Source of the DNA: Diospyros lotus
Taxonomy: Eukaryota; Streptophyta; Magnoliopsida; Ericales; Ebenaceae
Direction of reading: 5' to 3'
Assembly: GCF_014633365.1 (NCBI RefSeq)
Contig: NC_068352.1
Coordinates: 1,178,001 to 1,242,000, forward strand
Length of the DNA stretch: 64,000 bases
Shown here: positions 1 to 12,600 of the stretch, in pieces
Layout of the letters: each line of letters begins with the position of its first letter
Position numbering within the stretch: the first letter of the stretch is position 1
Notes under the pieces: model-generated
What the model was told of the DNA's origin: nothing
Databases searched by the model: none
Seen by the model: the letters and a program-made list of their open reading frames with translations, nothing else
Program-made: the position numbers and the translations under genes

Positions 1-379
1 TTATTAGGGTAATGGTTAAATAATATTAAATACGTGTCAAAACTATTGGACTAAGGCAATGGTTAAATAAACAAGAATACCTACACTTTTTTTATTTTTT
101 TAATAAAAATGTGATAACTATACTGAAGATAGATAAATAATATTATTCTAATAAAATAAATATGGGCAATGGTTAGGCTTTCATAAATGCAACTTACTCC
201 TCAAACATTACATAATTAAATTTTATATTTTTTTAATTAATTATTGATTGAGAGGCTCGCCCTTGCGACTACAACTTGCTCATTTAGAGAAAAGTAACAA
301 AGAGAGTGAATTTAAAAAATTAAAACCTTCTCAACCGTCTAATAAGGAGGCAATGTTTAGAAGTGGCATTTAAAAATTA
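1..379. other. AT-rich intergenic sequence
   Basis: No coding potential, RNA gene or clear repeat boundary is visible. The phrase 'caatggttaaataa' occurs twice in the first 75 bases, and similar wording recurs near 20860-20910. The block may therefore be the edge of the dispersed repeat that follows. Confidence 0.4.
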
Positions 380-1280
380 TATGTTCCATTTAAAATTCAA
401 AACCTTTTAGTAATTAACTTATTTTAGAATTATGTAAATTTATGAGATTATATATAGATAATTATTTTTAAAATATCTAAATTTTAGAAAACAAAACATG
501 AGTATTTTTTCTTTTTTTTTTGAAATAATAATAAAACTCTCACTAATCACTATCCTTAAATTAAACAAAATTAATAAAAACCTCCGGATTACATCAAATG
601 CTACTTAGACACTCGAAATTAGTGACAATTGATGTGCGACGGTTGCATTAATACATTATGTTATGTAGATATATAATACACTAGTATAAAAGTTTTATAC
701 TAAACGTCAACTCTTCAAAAGAAATACTCAAGTCAGATTAATATATTTTTCAAATCTTATAAGGTTTGTCCTTTGCTATGTTAAAGTTTGTGTTATGACC
801 GTTCCTAGAATGGAGACTATTATGTGTTCCATTTAAAATTCAAAATTTTTTAGTAATTAATTTATTTTAGAATTATGTAAATTTATGAGATTTATATTTT
901 TTGCATAGATTTAGGAGATTATATATTGATAATTATTTTTGAAATATCTAAATTTTAGAAAGCAAAACATAAGTATTTTTTCTTTTTTGGGGGGGATAAT
1001 AATAAAACTCGCACTAATCATTATCCTTAATTAAACAAAATTAATAAAAACCTCCCAACTACACGTAATCTTACTTAGATACTTGAAAGTGACAATTGAT
1101 GTGACATGATTCCATTAATACATTATATTATGTAAATATATAATATATTAATATAAAAGTGTTATATTACACGTCAACTTCTTAAAAGAAATAGTCAAAT
1201 TAGATTAATATATTTTTCAAATCTTATAAAGTTTTACCATTGCTATGTTAAAGTTTGTGTTATGAGCTTTCCTAAAATGA
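380..1280. repeat. Direct tandem duplication of a ~440-bp non-coding repeat (R1)
   Basis: Copy 1 runs from about 380 to 805 and copy 2 from about 824 to 1280. Both begin with 'gttccatttaaaattcaaaa' and share 'taattaaacaaaattaataa' (copy 1 differs slightly) and later 'aaatcttataa'. Copy 2 carries a short extra insertion near 893-915. A third, interrupted copy lies at about 21290-23620. No ORF is present and I do not recognise the family. Confidence 0.65.
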
Positions 1281-1499
1281 AGATTTATTTGAATGGAAAG
1301 AGTGTAAAATCAATCAAAAAGTGAAGAAAATAGAAAGAACCAATCAATGTCATAGGAACACGTGTGTGGAAGGACATAAAATTCCTAGCTATGCATTTTA
1401 ATATCCTTAAGTAACATGTGTTTCTGCATTAATACTAAATTATTGGGAAGTGGAAGGGAATAAAGTCTAGAGTTTAGGTGCATTTTTCAAAGATAACTT

Positions 1500-2040
1500 C
1501 AAAATGGATATATTCCAATAGTTTGACTAATACCTAATCTCATTGGTGAATATGTTTTCCCGCTAAACTTTGCAAAAGATTGTCCAAACACCGATTAACA
1601 ATATTTGTTTGGATTTTGGGGGTGACTTACAAAATTGAACAATGATTTGAGTTATGCCAAAGTGTGAGCCAAAAAGTGACAAATTTGATATCTCGATTAA
1701 AAAAAATGGTTTTGGAAATATCATGAAGTCACACAACCTACTTGAAATATAAATGAAAAACTTGTGAAGCATCATTAGATTACGAAATGACCCATTTTTT
1801 AAAACATATCAAGGACAATTATTATAGAATCCCTACACCAAGAACAAAATCCAAGTTAATGTCAACCCGTGGGACTAGTAGGGGCTTAATATAAACTAGT
1901 GTTTTGATTATCAAGTTTGGCAACTTGGAACATTTGATAAAGCTTGATATGGTGAATGACCTGTTGCTCTAGCTTGGACAAATAGAAATGTTCTTTAACA
2001 AGTTTGATTATCTTATCCCCCCAAAGCGTCCAACTAACCT
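1500..2040 (-). pseudogene. Ty3/gypsy integrase-core relic (tandem unit A)
   Basis: Read on the minus strand, this stretch gives a degraded gypsy integrase core: an F-P-K segment before a damaged D-R-D-like stretch, and a worn H-P-Q-T-D-G-Q-T region followed by V-N-R-x-L-x-N-L. Frameshifts and stops interrupt it throughout. It closely matches 3730-4340, so it is the integrase end of the lower-coordinate copy of a tandemly duplicated gypsy segment. The reading order on the minus strand (RT at about 3700, RNase H at about 3000, integrase here) is the normal Ty3/gypsy order. It is non-functional. Confidence 0.65.
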
Positions 2041-2104
2041 CACATCACAAGCTTCCCAAATAATATATTATCACAAGGAATGTCATGGAGTGCATAGATG
2101 ATTA

Positions 2105-2755
2105 CCTTTTGTTGTGTCCAAAAAAATGGGCTCGAGTCTAAAACAGGGCCGAGAGAAGAAGCTCAAAAGGGAAGTCCAACAGCCTTCCTGATAGAAATGT
2201 CCTTGGGAGACTCTTCTGGAGGTCTTTCCCAAGTCCTATCCCAGTGGCATCTCCTAAGTACCCCTTAGGAGGCTCTTCTTGAGGCCTTTCTTGGGTACCA
2301 TCGAGAGACTCTCTCAGAAGCCTCTCTTAAGTCCAATTTGTCAAACCTACCCTCAATATCTCTGCTTAGAAATTTAGAACAAATGACTTGAAAGACACAA
2401 ATTCTCCTTTACTTGTCAACTATGACCTCTATAAATAAGAAGTGATTCATGCAATCAAAAGAAGATAAAAAACTCTACTCAAACTATAATCTTCTTGTTT
2501 TCTCATACTCTTTTGAAGTCTAACTTAAATATTGGAGGACCTGCATGAGAGACACCCTGTGCCCTTAACTGTTTCCTCTTTTGTAGGTCTCCCAAAGACT
2601 AGAAACTCGAGATGGATACTTTTTAGTAGCTATAAATTTATCGTTGCATGTAAACAACAACAATTTAAAAAGAAAGCCCATGTTGTTAATGATTGAGCTT
2701 GTAAAGACCCTTGGAATTCAAGGTCCATATTTCCCCAAAATCTAAATCATTCTCA
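2105..2755 (+). repeat. LTR-like dispersed repeat X, copy 1
   Basis: This is a non-coding block starting at 'aaaatgggctcgagtc'. It has the promoter-like string 'cctctataaataagaagtg' (about 2429-2447) followed by 'gagacaccctgtgccc'. Matching blocks occur at 4436-6600 (split by a transposon) and 58480-58930, and a looser one at 24840-25330. A TATA box followed by a conserved downstream tract suggests an LTR fragment, but no clean ends or target duplication are visible. It separates RNase H from integrase in both gypsy tandem units, so it was present before the tandem duplication. Confidence 0.5.
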
Positions 2756-2839
2756 TATAACTCCTGGCCATATCGAAGTCAAAAACCTTTTACCTTTAAG
2801 GAAGAAAGCATATTATGTGGTCAACTCAAACGATCGGCT

Positions 2840-2947
2840 AGTCAATGTTAGGCTTTATATTTTTTCTTAAGAAGAAATGAAGAAACTTACCCCAGTCAAT
2901 GTTAGGCTTTATATTTTTTCTTAAGAAGAAATGAAGAAACTTACCCC
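2840..2947. repeat. Perfect 54-bp tandem duplication
   Basis: The 54-base unit beginning 'agtcaatgttaggctttata' is present twice back to back (2840-2893 and 2894-2947) with no mismatch. It lies in the RNase H relic. The matching part of the other tandem unit (about 6750-6805) has a single copy, so this is a recent local duplication. Confidence 0.9.
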
Positions 2948-3725
2948 CCGTTGTATGGCAACGATTCAATTTGTATAGAGAAATTAAATGCTTAAGTGTT
3001 TAATGATTAGAGTACAAGACAATTGCCTTAGACAATAGCTAATGTGTCCAATTGTTAATGCTCGAACAATAACATAGAATTTCTTAGTACTTGAGCTTAG
3101 CGTCATTCAAATTCTCATTAAAGAAGACAATTATTTGACCTTTTAATTGAGCACAACACTAGTACCAACATTAAAGGCATCACAATCAACTTTGAACAGT
3201 AAATCAAGGTTTGGAAGTGCTAGCATGGGTGTTCTAGTGATTCATTTCTTTAATTCTATAAAACTCCTTTCCACTTTGTTCCTCCTTACAAAGCGTTCTC
3301 TTTTCATACTTTTAGTAAGTAGGGCAACAATAGAATATGAATTCTTGATGAATCATTTGAAAAATGAGGTTGGGACGTGAAAGATTCAGGCATCATGCAT
3401 TGTATTTGGTGTGAGCCAACTAATGATGACATCAATTTTGTTGTAATCATTTTCAATATCTTACATTGACATAACCAAAGAAAATAACCTTACTAGTGAA
3501 AAAGGTGCATTTCTTAATATTGGCATAAAATCTTTTGAGATCAAAGCACTTCAAAGACCTGGCAAAGAAGGTCTAAATGATCATCTCGTCTTTTACTATA
3601 TACCAAAATGTCATCGAAGTAAACCACGATAAATCTTTAATAAAAGGCCAAAATATTTGGTTCTTGAGCCATATAAAAGTAAGAGAATTTGAGAGACCAA
3701 ATAACATCACGCTCCATTCATAGAT
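2948..3725 (-). pseudogene. Ty3/gypsy reverse transcriptase and RNase H relic (unit A)
   Basis: On the minus strand, about 3700 to 3430 reads as the end of a gypsy reverse transcriptase: a worn V-V-Y-F-D-D-I-L-V-Y-like stretch and N-L-K-K-C-like wording. About 3380 to 2950 reads as the start of RNase H, with an L-P-N-L-D-x-L-F-K-V-D-C-D-A segment and a later K-x-F-Y-x-I-V-R-A-L. Multiple stops and frameshifts show a dead copy. It abuts the integrase of unit B at about 3725 with no spacer, which is the junction of the tandem duplication. Confidence 0.65.
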
Positions 3726-3729
3726 AACT

Positions 3730-4340
3730 TGGACATTTTCTAATAGTTTGACTAATAGAATTGTTATAAGAAAACTCTGATTGAGTCAATACCTAATCTC
3801 CTTGGTGAATACGTTTTCTCACAAAACTTCGCAAAATATTGTCCAAACATTGATTAACAACATTTGTTTATATTAGGGGTGACTTACAGAATTGAACTAT
3901 AATTGAGTTCTCATCTTATATATGCCAAAGTGTGTGCCAAAAGTGACTCATAAATTTGATATGTCGATCAAAAGTAATGGTCTTGGGAATTCGATAGAGT
4001 CACACAACCTGCATGAAATATAAGTGTACAATTTGTGAAGCATCATCTGTTCGATTGCAAGGCCCAAATTGACCCATTTTTGAAAACAAATCAAGGACAA
4101 TCATTATATAATCCTCATTTATTTGTTTTCTTGCTACACTAAGAACAAATACCATGTTAGCGTCTTCCCAATGAGCCAGTGAAACTCAACGACTTATACA
4201 AACTGGTATTTTGATTATTGAGTTTGGCAACTTGGAACATTTGATAGTGCTTGATATGGTGAATAACATCTTACTCTAGCTTAAACCAATAGAAATGCTC
4301 TTTGACAAGATTGATTATCTTATCCCTCCCAAAGTGTCCA
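3730..4340 (-). pseudogene. Ty3/gypsy integrase-core relic (tandem unit B)
   Basis: The minus strand encodes a recognisable integrase core: L-P-K-T-I-T-F-D-R-(D)-x-K-F-M-S-H-F-W, then H-P-Q-T-D-x-Q-T-like wording, then V-N-Q-C-L-D-N-I-L-R. Single-base indels interrupt it. It corresponds to 1500-2040 and is the integrase end of the second tandem unit, whose RT and RNase H lie at 6700-8159. It is non-functional. Confidence 0.7.
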
Positions 4341-4623
4341 ACCAACCCCACATCATGGGCTTCCCAAATAATAGATTATTTGTCCAAAAAAAAATGAACA
4401 CCGTAGAATGCATAGTTGATTACCTTTTGTTGTGTTCAAAAAATGGGCTCTAGTCCAAGATAGGCCCAAAAGAAAGAAGCCCAAAAATGAAGGCTCAGGA
4501 GGCGTTTCTGATAGAATTGTCCCTGAGAGATTTTTCTGGAGGCATTTCCTAAGTACCCTTCCAAAGGCATCTCCCATATACCTCTCGGGAGCCTTTCTCA
4601 AAGGCCTTTTTTGGGTACCCCCA

Positions 4624-6143
4624 CACTACAAAAAATTTGGCTTTTAGCGGCGATTTTTTTGGAATTTAGTGACGGTTTCTAACTGCCGCAAAGTGATTTA
4701 ACCGCCGCTAATACAGCCGTCGCGCGGCATTTAGCGACGATTTTTAGCAATTGCTGGTATAACCGCCGCTAAGTGATATTTTAGCAGTGATTTGTAAATC
4801 GCCGCAACTAGCGGCGATTTTTTTAAATTTAGCGGCGATTGTAAAACCGCTGCTGAAATTATTGAATTAAATAAATTAAATAATTTAGCGACGGTTTCTT
4901 AAACCGTCGCTAAAGTAATTCATTTCAAATTATAGCGGCGGTTATAAAATCGCTGCTAAATAAACTTATAAAAAAATATAACGGTGGTTTTAAAACCACC
5001 ACTAAATTCAATAATACTTGATTACCTGTGTGCCTTAAATACCTGATTACTTGTGTACCTATATAGCCAACCATAAATATCCAAATTCACAAACACAATA
5101 TCTCCATCTATTTAATCAACAAACTATAAAGATTCCAACTTAAATATCCAAACATGTAACATATCAAAGTCCAATCAAAATAGACTTACATATCAAAATG
5201 AAATTTAAAAAGTTTAGAAGTCAAGTTGTTCAAATATTTTAACAATACATCAATTTTGTTGGTCTGGAGATTGTGGTGGATCATGAATGTTATGACTAAA
5301 TATCGAAGACCGCCTTCCTGCTGGTGAAGCTTGTCCACTATTCGTATATGGTGCCTGAAATAATTAAAATTGTATTAGATGTATACAAAAGATAAAAAAC
5401 ATACTCTTAAAAGTATTTGTAGGCATAAACATAAACAATCACTTAAAATTAATTCATTGAATTAATTTAAATAAATTTATTAAAAATTCAAAACTAGAGT
5501 TAAACATATTTTTTAAAATTTTATATATTTTTAATATAAATATTAGATTATTTTCTAAAATTTTGTGATGGATCTTTTTAAAATCGTTGATAAATTTTAT
5601 TTTTTAATCAATAAAAAAATTAATATTAATTAATTTTTTAATATCATATTATCACTAGCTACAGGTGTTTAAGCAGTTTTTTTGCCGCAGTTTCATAAAC
5701 CGCCACAAAACACACAATTTTGCGACGATTTTGCTAAAATCATTGCTAAATTTAATTTTTTATTAATAAATTTAGCGACGATTTTCATAAAACCGTTGCT
5801 AAATTTAATTTTTAATTTCTTAGTCTTGAATTTAGCCGCTAAATTTATTTATTTTCTTAATTTTTTATTAATAAATTTAGCGGTGGTTCTCATAAAACCA
5901 CAGCTAAATTTAATTTTTAATTCTTTTAGTCCTAAATTTAGCTGCGGTTTCAAAAAATCGCCGCTAAATTTAATTTTATAATTTTAAATTAATTAATTTT
6001 GCGACGCTTTTTGAGAACCGCAGCAAAATGATGGATAAATCGCCGTAAAAAACATATTTTGTGACGGTTAGTGAACCGCCGCAAAATATCATGTTTTGCG
6101 GAGGTTTTAAAAACCGCCGCAAAATACTCGTTTTTTTGTAATG
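4624..6143. mobile_element. Non-autonomous CACTA (En/Spm-type) element, 1520 bp
   Basis: The element begins CACTACAAAAAA and ends TTTTTTTGTAATG, the inverted form with one mismatch. Both ends carry many inverted and direct copies of a subterminal motif of the type 'tttagcggcgatt' / 'aaccgccgctaaa', typical of CACTA transposase-binding arrays. The flanking trinucleotides are CCA and CTA, so the 3-bp target duplication has one mismatch. Comparison with the uninterrupted repeat at 2105-2755 shows that the insertion splits that repeat. No full transposase is present. Confidence 0.8.
5240..5352 (-). pseudogene. Probable last-exon relic of a CACTA transposon protein
   Basis: On the minus strand a 3' splice-site-like TTATTTCAG immediately precedes a short open stretch reading A-P-Y-T-N-S-G-Q-A-S-P-A-G and then P-P-Q-S-P-D-Q. 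Such Ser/Pro/Gln-rich tails are common at the C-termini of plant CACTA proteins. This is suggestive only: the segment is about 30 codons long and no catalytic motif is visible. It is the only coding-like stretch in the element. Confidence 0.3.
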
Positions 6144-6522
6144 CTAGGAGATCCTTTCGAGAGTCTCTCACAATTCCAAGAATGCGTCAAAACCACATCT
6201 GATGTTTCTATTTGGAATAAATGATTCCAAGGATACTGATTCTCTTCTATCTGTTAACTTCAACCTCTATAAATAAAAAATGATTCCTCTGATCAAGAGA
6301 AGACAAAAAAACTCTATTCAAACTACAATTATCTTGTTTTCCTATACTTTTTCGAAAAGTAACTTAAGCATTGGAAGACTCGTGCAAAAAACACCCCACA
6401 CCCTAACTATTTTCTCTTTCCCAAGTCCCCAAAGACTAAAATATCGACACAGATACTCTTTAGTAGTTATAAATTTATTGTTGTATCTAGACAACAATAA
6501 TTTAAAAAGGAAACCCATCTTG

Positions 6523-6664
6523 TTGATGATAAAGCTTGTAAAGACCCTTGGAATTCAAGGTTCATATTTTCACAAAATCTAACTCCTATTTTGTTGATAA
6601 TAGAGCTTGTAAAGACCCTTGGAATTCAAGGTCCATATTTTTCCAAAATCTAAATCCTTCTCAT
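6523..6664. repeat. 72-bp direct duplication
   Basis: 'agcttgtaaagacccttgga' occurs at about 6532 and again at about 6604 with the same flanks, a spacing of 72 bases. The equivalent place in the first copy (about 2697-2750) has one unit. Confidence 0.75.
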
Positions 6665-6689
6665 ATAACTCCTTAACCACATCTAAGTC

Positions 6690-8159
6690 AAAAACCTTTT
6701 ACCTTAAAGGAAGAAAGCAAATTATGTGGCCAACTCAAAGGATCGACTATTCAATCTTGGGCTCCATATTTGTGCTTAAGAAGAAATGAAGGAACTCACT
6801 CCGCTTTGTATGGCAACGGTTCAACTTGTGTGAAGAATTTAAATGCTAAAGTGCTTCATGATCAGAATACAAGACAAACTCCTTAGACACTAAGTAATGA
6901 GTCCAATTTTTTAATGCTCAAAAAATAACACATAATTCCTTGTCATATATTTACTTAAACTTAGTGTTATTTAAATTCTCATTAAAGAAAACAATTGTTT
7001 GACTTTTCTAATTGAGCACAACACCAATACCAACATTAGAGGATCACAATCAACTTCAAACAATAAATCAAAGTTTGGAAATTCCAGCATGGGTGTTTTA
7101 GTGATTTATTTCTTTAATTCTACGAAACTCCTTTGCTCTTATTACTCCATACAGAGCATTCTCCTTTTATACATTTAGTAAGTAGGGCAACAATAGAATA
7201 TGTATTCTTGATGAATCATTTGCAAAATGAGGTTAGGACATGACAGATTTAGGCATCATGCACTGATGATGACATTGATTTTGTTTTAATCCTTTTCAAT
7301 ACCTTCCATTAAGATAGCATAACCAAAGAAAATAAGCTTCCTAGTGAAGAAGGTGCATTTCTTAAGATTGGAATAAAAGCCTTTGAGATCGATTCACTTT
7401 AAATAGCGTTTCTTTAATTCTACAAAACTCCTTTGCACTTGTTACTCCATACAGAACATTCTCTTTTCATACATTTAGTAAGTAGGGCAACAATAGATTA
7501 TGAATTCTTGATGAATCATTTGCAAAATGAGGTTAGGACATGACGAATTCAGGCATCATGCATTGTCTTTGGTGTGGGCCAACTGATGATGACATCGATT
7601 TTGTTGCAATCATTTTCAATACCTTACATTGAGATAACATAACCAAAGAAACTAGTGAAGAATGTGCATTTCTTAAGATTAACATAAAATCCTTTGAGAT
7701 CGAAGCACTTTAAAGACTTGGCAAAGAATGTCCAGATAATCCTTTCATCTTTTACTATATACCAAAATGTCATCGAATTGAAGTAAACCACGATAGATCT
7801 CCAATAGAAGGCCAAAATATTTGGTTCATGAGCTATATAAAAGTACTTAGAGCATTTAAGAGACCAAAAGATATGACGCTCCATTCACATAAACCATCTC
7901 ATGTTTTAAGGGCTTTTTTCCATTCATCTTTAATTAGGTCATATCCTAATTTGATGATATCTATTTCTTATATCAATCTTAGAGAACATGATGGAACCAT
8001 GCAATTGCTCTAATAAGTCACTAAGGTGAGAAATTGAGAAATCGGTATCTGATAGTGACCTTTTTCATAGCTAAACTATCAACACGTATTTTCTTAGATC
8101 CATCTTTATTTGGAACTAACAAAGCAAGAACAACACATTAACTAAAACTTTCTTTGATC
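6690..8159 (-). pseudogene. Ty3/gypsy reverse transcriptase and RNase H relic (unit B)
   Basis: Minus strand. From 8159 downward the translation gives the RT start (L-I-K-E-S, then L-L-V-P-N-K-D-G-S-K-K). The central RT lies at about 7884-7624 (V-V-Y-F-x-x-M-T-F-W-Y, a mutated F-D-D-I-L-V-Y box, then Y-V-N-L-K-K-C-T-F-F and L/F-G-Y-V-I-S). RNase H follows to about 6720. The Y/F-x-D-D metal-binding site has been lost. The 5' part of the same ORF continues beyond 15326, because an LTR element (8165-15321) landed inside it. Stops and frameshifts throughout show it is dead. Confidence 0.75.
7110..7718. repeat. 300-bp tandem duplication inside the RT/RNase H relic
   Basis: 'tctttaattctac' starts at 7111 and again at 7411. 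Both are followed by 'aaactcctttgc', 'agtaagtagggcaacaatag' and 'gaatcatttgcaaaatgagg', and both copies end with 'cctttgagatcga'. The two copies have diverged at a minority of positions. Unit A (2948-3725) has only one copy, so this duplication followed the larger tandem duplication. Confidence 0.8.
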
Positions 8160-8164
8160 AACCC

Positions 8165-9245
8165 TCTAACACCCTACTTTTTCTAGCGTGTTATAACTTA
8201 GGACAATTTTGGGATTATAATTTTTTTTTCTTTGCTAAACCATATCATTCACCATATCTATCTCGAATGAGAATCATCATAAACATCAAATGCAGAAACT
8301 AAGAATCAAATCTCAAAATAACATAGAAATATAACAGTATTACATGATTGTTTCTCAAACATAATTCATATTACATAACATTCTTTTATTTTACAAGACT
8401 ATTCATCAAACGGAACATAAGTTTCCTAACATGACTAAAACATAACTGAATCTTCATGAAGAAGCAAAATATAAGGACAATCTGCTAAACCCATCGGACA
8501 CGACATCTCTTGTCGTTACATCTCAAGCACTTCCTTGTCTTTGCTATCACCATTTCCCAACCTCCCTTCCGAGGTCAGGACATTCATTACCATTTTTCAA
8601 CCTCCATTCTTAGGTCGGAACATTCATCAACATCCGTGTTGGAATAGCATTCCAACCATCATTTCACCACCTCCCTTCCGAGCCAACCTCCCTTCTGAGG
8701 TTGGGATGTAATATAACATCCCTAATAAACTATCAATTTCCTATGTCACCAAATAAACATACAATGCATGAAAAATAAACTTCACCAATTAATATATGCA
8801 TTTCTCATCAACATAACATGTGTATGCAATCTACATGATGCATAGCATGACAAGGCATGACAACATGATAAAACCATTTACATAAAATCGAGTTCTTGGG
8901 TTGAACCACTTACCTCGAACGCATCTTAGAATATTTTGATTCTTGTGTCTGTCTTAGTTTAGAACCTCAACATACCCTTGACTTAGCCTCTCAAGTTTCC
9001 TCGGTATGCATGCCCTAACCTCGAAATGCTTGCCCAAATAATTTCCTAGCCTTGGGCATGCTCCTCTAAACCCAAATTAATTTCCAAAAACTTTTCCAAT
9101 TTTTTGAAAATTTTCAACAGTTTTTCTTAATTTTCTCTTATTTTCCTCACTTTCTCTATTTTTCCAATTTTCAAAATTTTCCAAGACTTTTCCAATTTTC
9201 AAAATCTATGTCTTAATTTCCTAGACTTTTCCAATTTTCCTTGGG
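8165..9245 (-). repeat. 3' LTR of the 7.16-kb element (truncated)
   Basis: It aligns with 13148 to about 14310: 'gtgttataacttaggacaat', 'aaaccatatcattcaccata' and 'catagcatgacaaggcatga' occur in both. About 1.1 kb of the LTR (the TATA-containing U3 part present at 14310-15321) is missing here, so an internal deletion has joined LTR and interior near 9245. The 5' LTR also carries about 160 extra bases near 13553-13710 that are absent here. Confidence 0.75.
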
Positions 9246-9690
9246 CATGCTTTCGCCTATACCATTATTACCAGCACTAAGTAATTTTGCTTGTACCTTT
9301 TTACTTTGACCATTATAGCCTTTTTGGCATACCACTCATGTTGGATCATCTTTACCACGTTGATATGGTTCCTTGGAGTTTGTATTCTAGCCCTATCGTA
9401 ACATCCATAATGCTGCCAAAACTTTATTGGCATGCTCTAAGTAACATAACATCAATGTAGTCCTTGAGGAAAACTCCACCTACTATTGCTATCTCATATT
9501 TAGCTCTTTAACCATCTTATAACATAGATAAGGCTTTCGCTTATACCATTATTGCCAGCACTAAGTAATTTTGCTTGTACCTTTTTACTTTGACCATTAT
9601 AGCCTTTTTGGCATACCACTCATGTTGGATCATCTTTACCACATTGATATGGTTCCTTGGAGTTTGTATTCTAGCCTCTTCGTACATCCA
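9246..9690. repeat. ~165-bp direct repeat at the LTR-interior junction
   Basis: The segments at about 9248-9410 and 9533-9690 share 'ataccattatt', 'ccagcactaagtaattttgc', 'cataccactcatgttggatc' and 'atggttccttggagtttgta'. Their spacing is 286 bases. They lie directly beside the truncated 3' LTR and probably relate to the rearrangement that removed its U3 part. Confidence 0.75.
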
Positions 9691-9699
9691 TAATGTTGC

Positions 9700-12600
9700 C
9701 AAAACTTCGACACTCGACCGTCTCCTGCAGTATATTGTGTTGCTCCGACTCTTTGGGTCTTGCACCCCTGCCATAAGTCAGCTTACAATCCTTCCACTAT
9801 GGATGCTCCAGTCATCGTTCTTCGTGCACTAACCACCAGTCCTCTGCCCTGGTTCTTAGCCTCAGGCCCTTCATTATAGGTCATGCACTTATGGTATTAT
9901 TGATGTGCTAAAACTCTTTTTTCCGTCTCTAAGAGCTATAGTGATTTTACCAATACTAATCCAAATCCCTGGAATCCCCGAACTTACTAGTCTCCTCAAA
10001 ATTCTTGGGTTCTATCTTTAGAATAATCCAAGTATACTTATAGAACCATCCTAGGCTTGTTATTTTAGCCAATATCTCTAGGATCCTTGATTTATACCAA
10101 ATCATACCTACACTCAACTTTGATGATTCATATCATCTATTCACCAACTTATCTTAGAACAACCTAAGAATCACTTACCGTCACGTAACTTAAGGCATTA
10201 CTTCAAGTCCTCAAATGAATCTTTTTCCTCGTATTTTGCTATGCCTTACCTTAAGTCACCTCAAAAATTGAATCATTGCTTGATTTTACTGGTGCTAACC
10301 TATTTGAGTTTCTTTCAGACTATTGCTTCCCCATACTTGTAAGTATTCATCACTTGATTTCACCATAAATTTTTGTCAATTGTCCACAATCATTGTCATA
10401 ATATTATTTCATCAAAAGATCCTAAATTCTTACCTCAAGATTTTTTCGAATTGATTACTCAAAATAACATTCTTTGTCATCAAATTAATTCGTACATCAT
10501 TTGATTCTCAATATTCAACATTATCAAACTAATCCTCCCATCCTTTAATCTTCAAAATGTCACTTGATATCAATTGATTATAGTCATGTTTAATCCTTAA
10601 GGTAATATCTTATGTCGATGCTTAATCCTTAATTAATTTCTCAAAATTCTGTCCTCGAATCTCACTTTGCCTCGCTCTTTTGTGTGAGAAAATTTCATCC
10701 TCAAGCCTTTTCATTGTTTCATGGCTTAACCATTTCCTCATGCTAGTTTACTTGAAATTTTACTTAGGCTATTTATCCTTTATTTCTAAGGATATTCCTC
10801 AACTGTTATCATTTCTTTTTTCGCTACAACTTGTATTTACTTACTAAGCATGACTTCTATGGTGCCTTGTCTCTCCGAGAGGGTTCTTTCAGCGGCTCTA
10901 CTTTCGAAGGTCGATATATTACATGATTTTAGACAACGGTTTTCCTCACTCCAAACAAATTTCAATTGCTATATTTTGACAACAACTTCGAAACCTATAA
11001 TAACCATTGGCTCGACAAATTCTATATGTTTTATAATATTATTTTGTGATTGACTTCTCATTTTTAAAATTGACACAATGATACCTGTTCCGCCATTTTT
11101 TTTTCTTCATATCAACAATATCACCTACTGACCATTAACATGGATTTTGCGTCATTCCTACTCTATAACCTCCCATGATTATGATAACAACATTATGATG
11201 CTATTTAACCACAACTATTGCTGATCTGACATACTAATCACCTTAGCATGTTATCATCCAATCATCTCTATCAATCGAATATATCAATTGAATTGATCCT
11301 CGAGATCATATCTGATTCTTAATCATACTCGACTTCCAATACAATATCTATATAGGACACAATCATACGACTTCTTTTTTTTTTTTTTGCCATAATTGAT
11401 CGTTACCTACAAGGTCTGTTATCTTGACCGACTAACTCTCATTTGTCATTAAGCATAATCGACACCCTTTATCTATCATAATAAGCGATTTCACTCCTTT
11501 GTTATCAATGTGCACTTCTTAAGTCTAAACCCCAAGCTTAACTATGCACGTGCCATAATACTCTTAACTAGGGGTTTTTTTCCCCATTCATTAGAGATGC
11601 TAGCTGTCAATTCATACTTATGAACTCATGATTCCACTTCATGTCATAGTACTCATTTTCTTACTCATAGCATTTGCCATCACATTGGCTTTTGCTAGGG
11701 AGTACCTTACGGTGGTTGTAATTTTTCTAAGAAATCCATCAATTGTTACTTTCTCATAATCAATTTTGCTTGGGGGAGTCATTTCAAGTTACATTGGAGT
11801 TGCTTATCCTTTATCCTCATCTTCGAAGTAATATTCATCCGAGTCGTATATCCTTATTCCAACCAACTATCTTCTGAGACTTGGGATCACTTTCTCAAAA
11901 TTTGTCCAATTTGATTTTCAAATCTTGCTAAACTCTCAAGTTGGTGGCAATCGTGAAAATCAACTAAGGCTTTTCGTTCACAATCCTTGAGCCACATGCT
12001 CCCATTATTACTAGTATGGGTCCTGGCAATTGATCTTGTGTCATCAACTAGAGATCCATCATCAACTAGAAGTCCATCCAGTGTCATCAATTGGAAATCC
12101 ATCATTACTGAAAATCTATATCTACTAGAAATCCATCCAATGTTATCACACAATGACACATTTTGGATCCATACTCGATCGTGATCCCTCACAGATTCTG
12201 AAACCATGCCACATTCACATGTTCAGCCTATCACAACTCATATCACAACTTTTAGATATCCCTACACACATTTTAGTAGTCTCAACTCAAGGTTAGATTT
12301 TATCTCATAAATCTCACCCTCCATGGCACTTACTTCACAAATCATTTGACTTAATATTGGATCTCAATTAATCAATTCTAGCCTCTTGTTCCTCATAATC
12401 CATTCATACCCTTGATTAGGTGATCTTATCTGTATTCCCAACAAAATCTCGTGACTTCGGTGCCTACTTATCCTCAACCAATGTGATGAGGGTCTACTTA
12501 TTTTTCATCTATCTCAGCAAGGGTCTAAGTCATCACATGAATAGTGGCTTAGTTTATCGTTGCTAATTCTATGACTTTCACAAACATATCAATAGACGCT
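9700..12600. other. Decayed interior of the 7.16-kb element
   Basis: The plus strand is C/T-rich and has scattered ORFs of at most about 106 codons. None shows a protease, reverse transcriptase, RNase H or integrase motif. I see no gene here. Confidence 0.5.

Larger units (their letters stand above)
4436..6600 (+). repeat. LTR-like dispersed repeat X, copy 2 (split by a CACTA-like element)
   Basis: The block resumes after the transposon at 4624-6143. Its left part (4436-4623) matches 2110-2300, starting 'aaaatgggctctagtcc'. Its right part (6144-6600) matches about 2300-2750, including 'cctctataaataaaaaatg' and the 'gaattcaagg' tract. The family and orientation are as for the copy at 2105. 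Confidence 0.55.
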
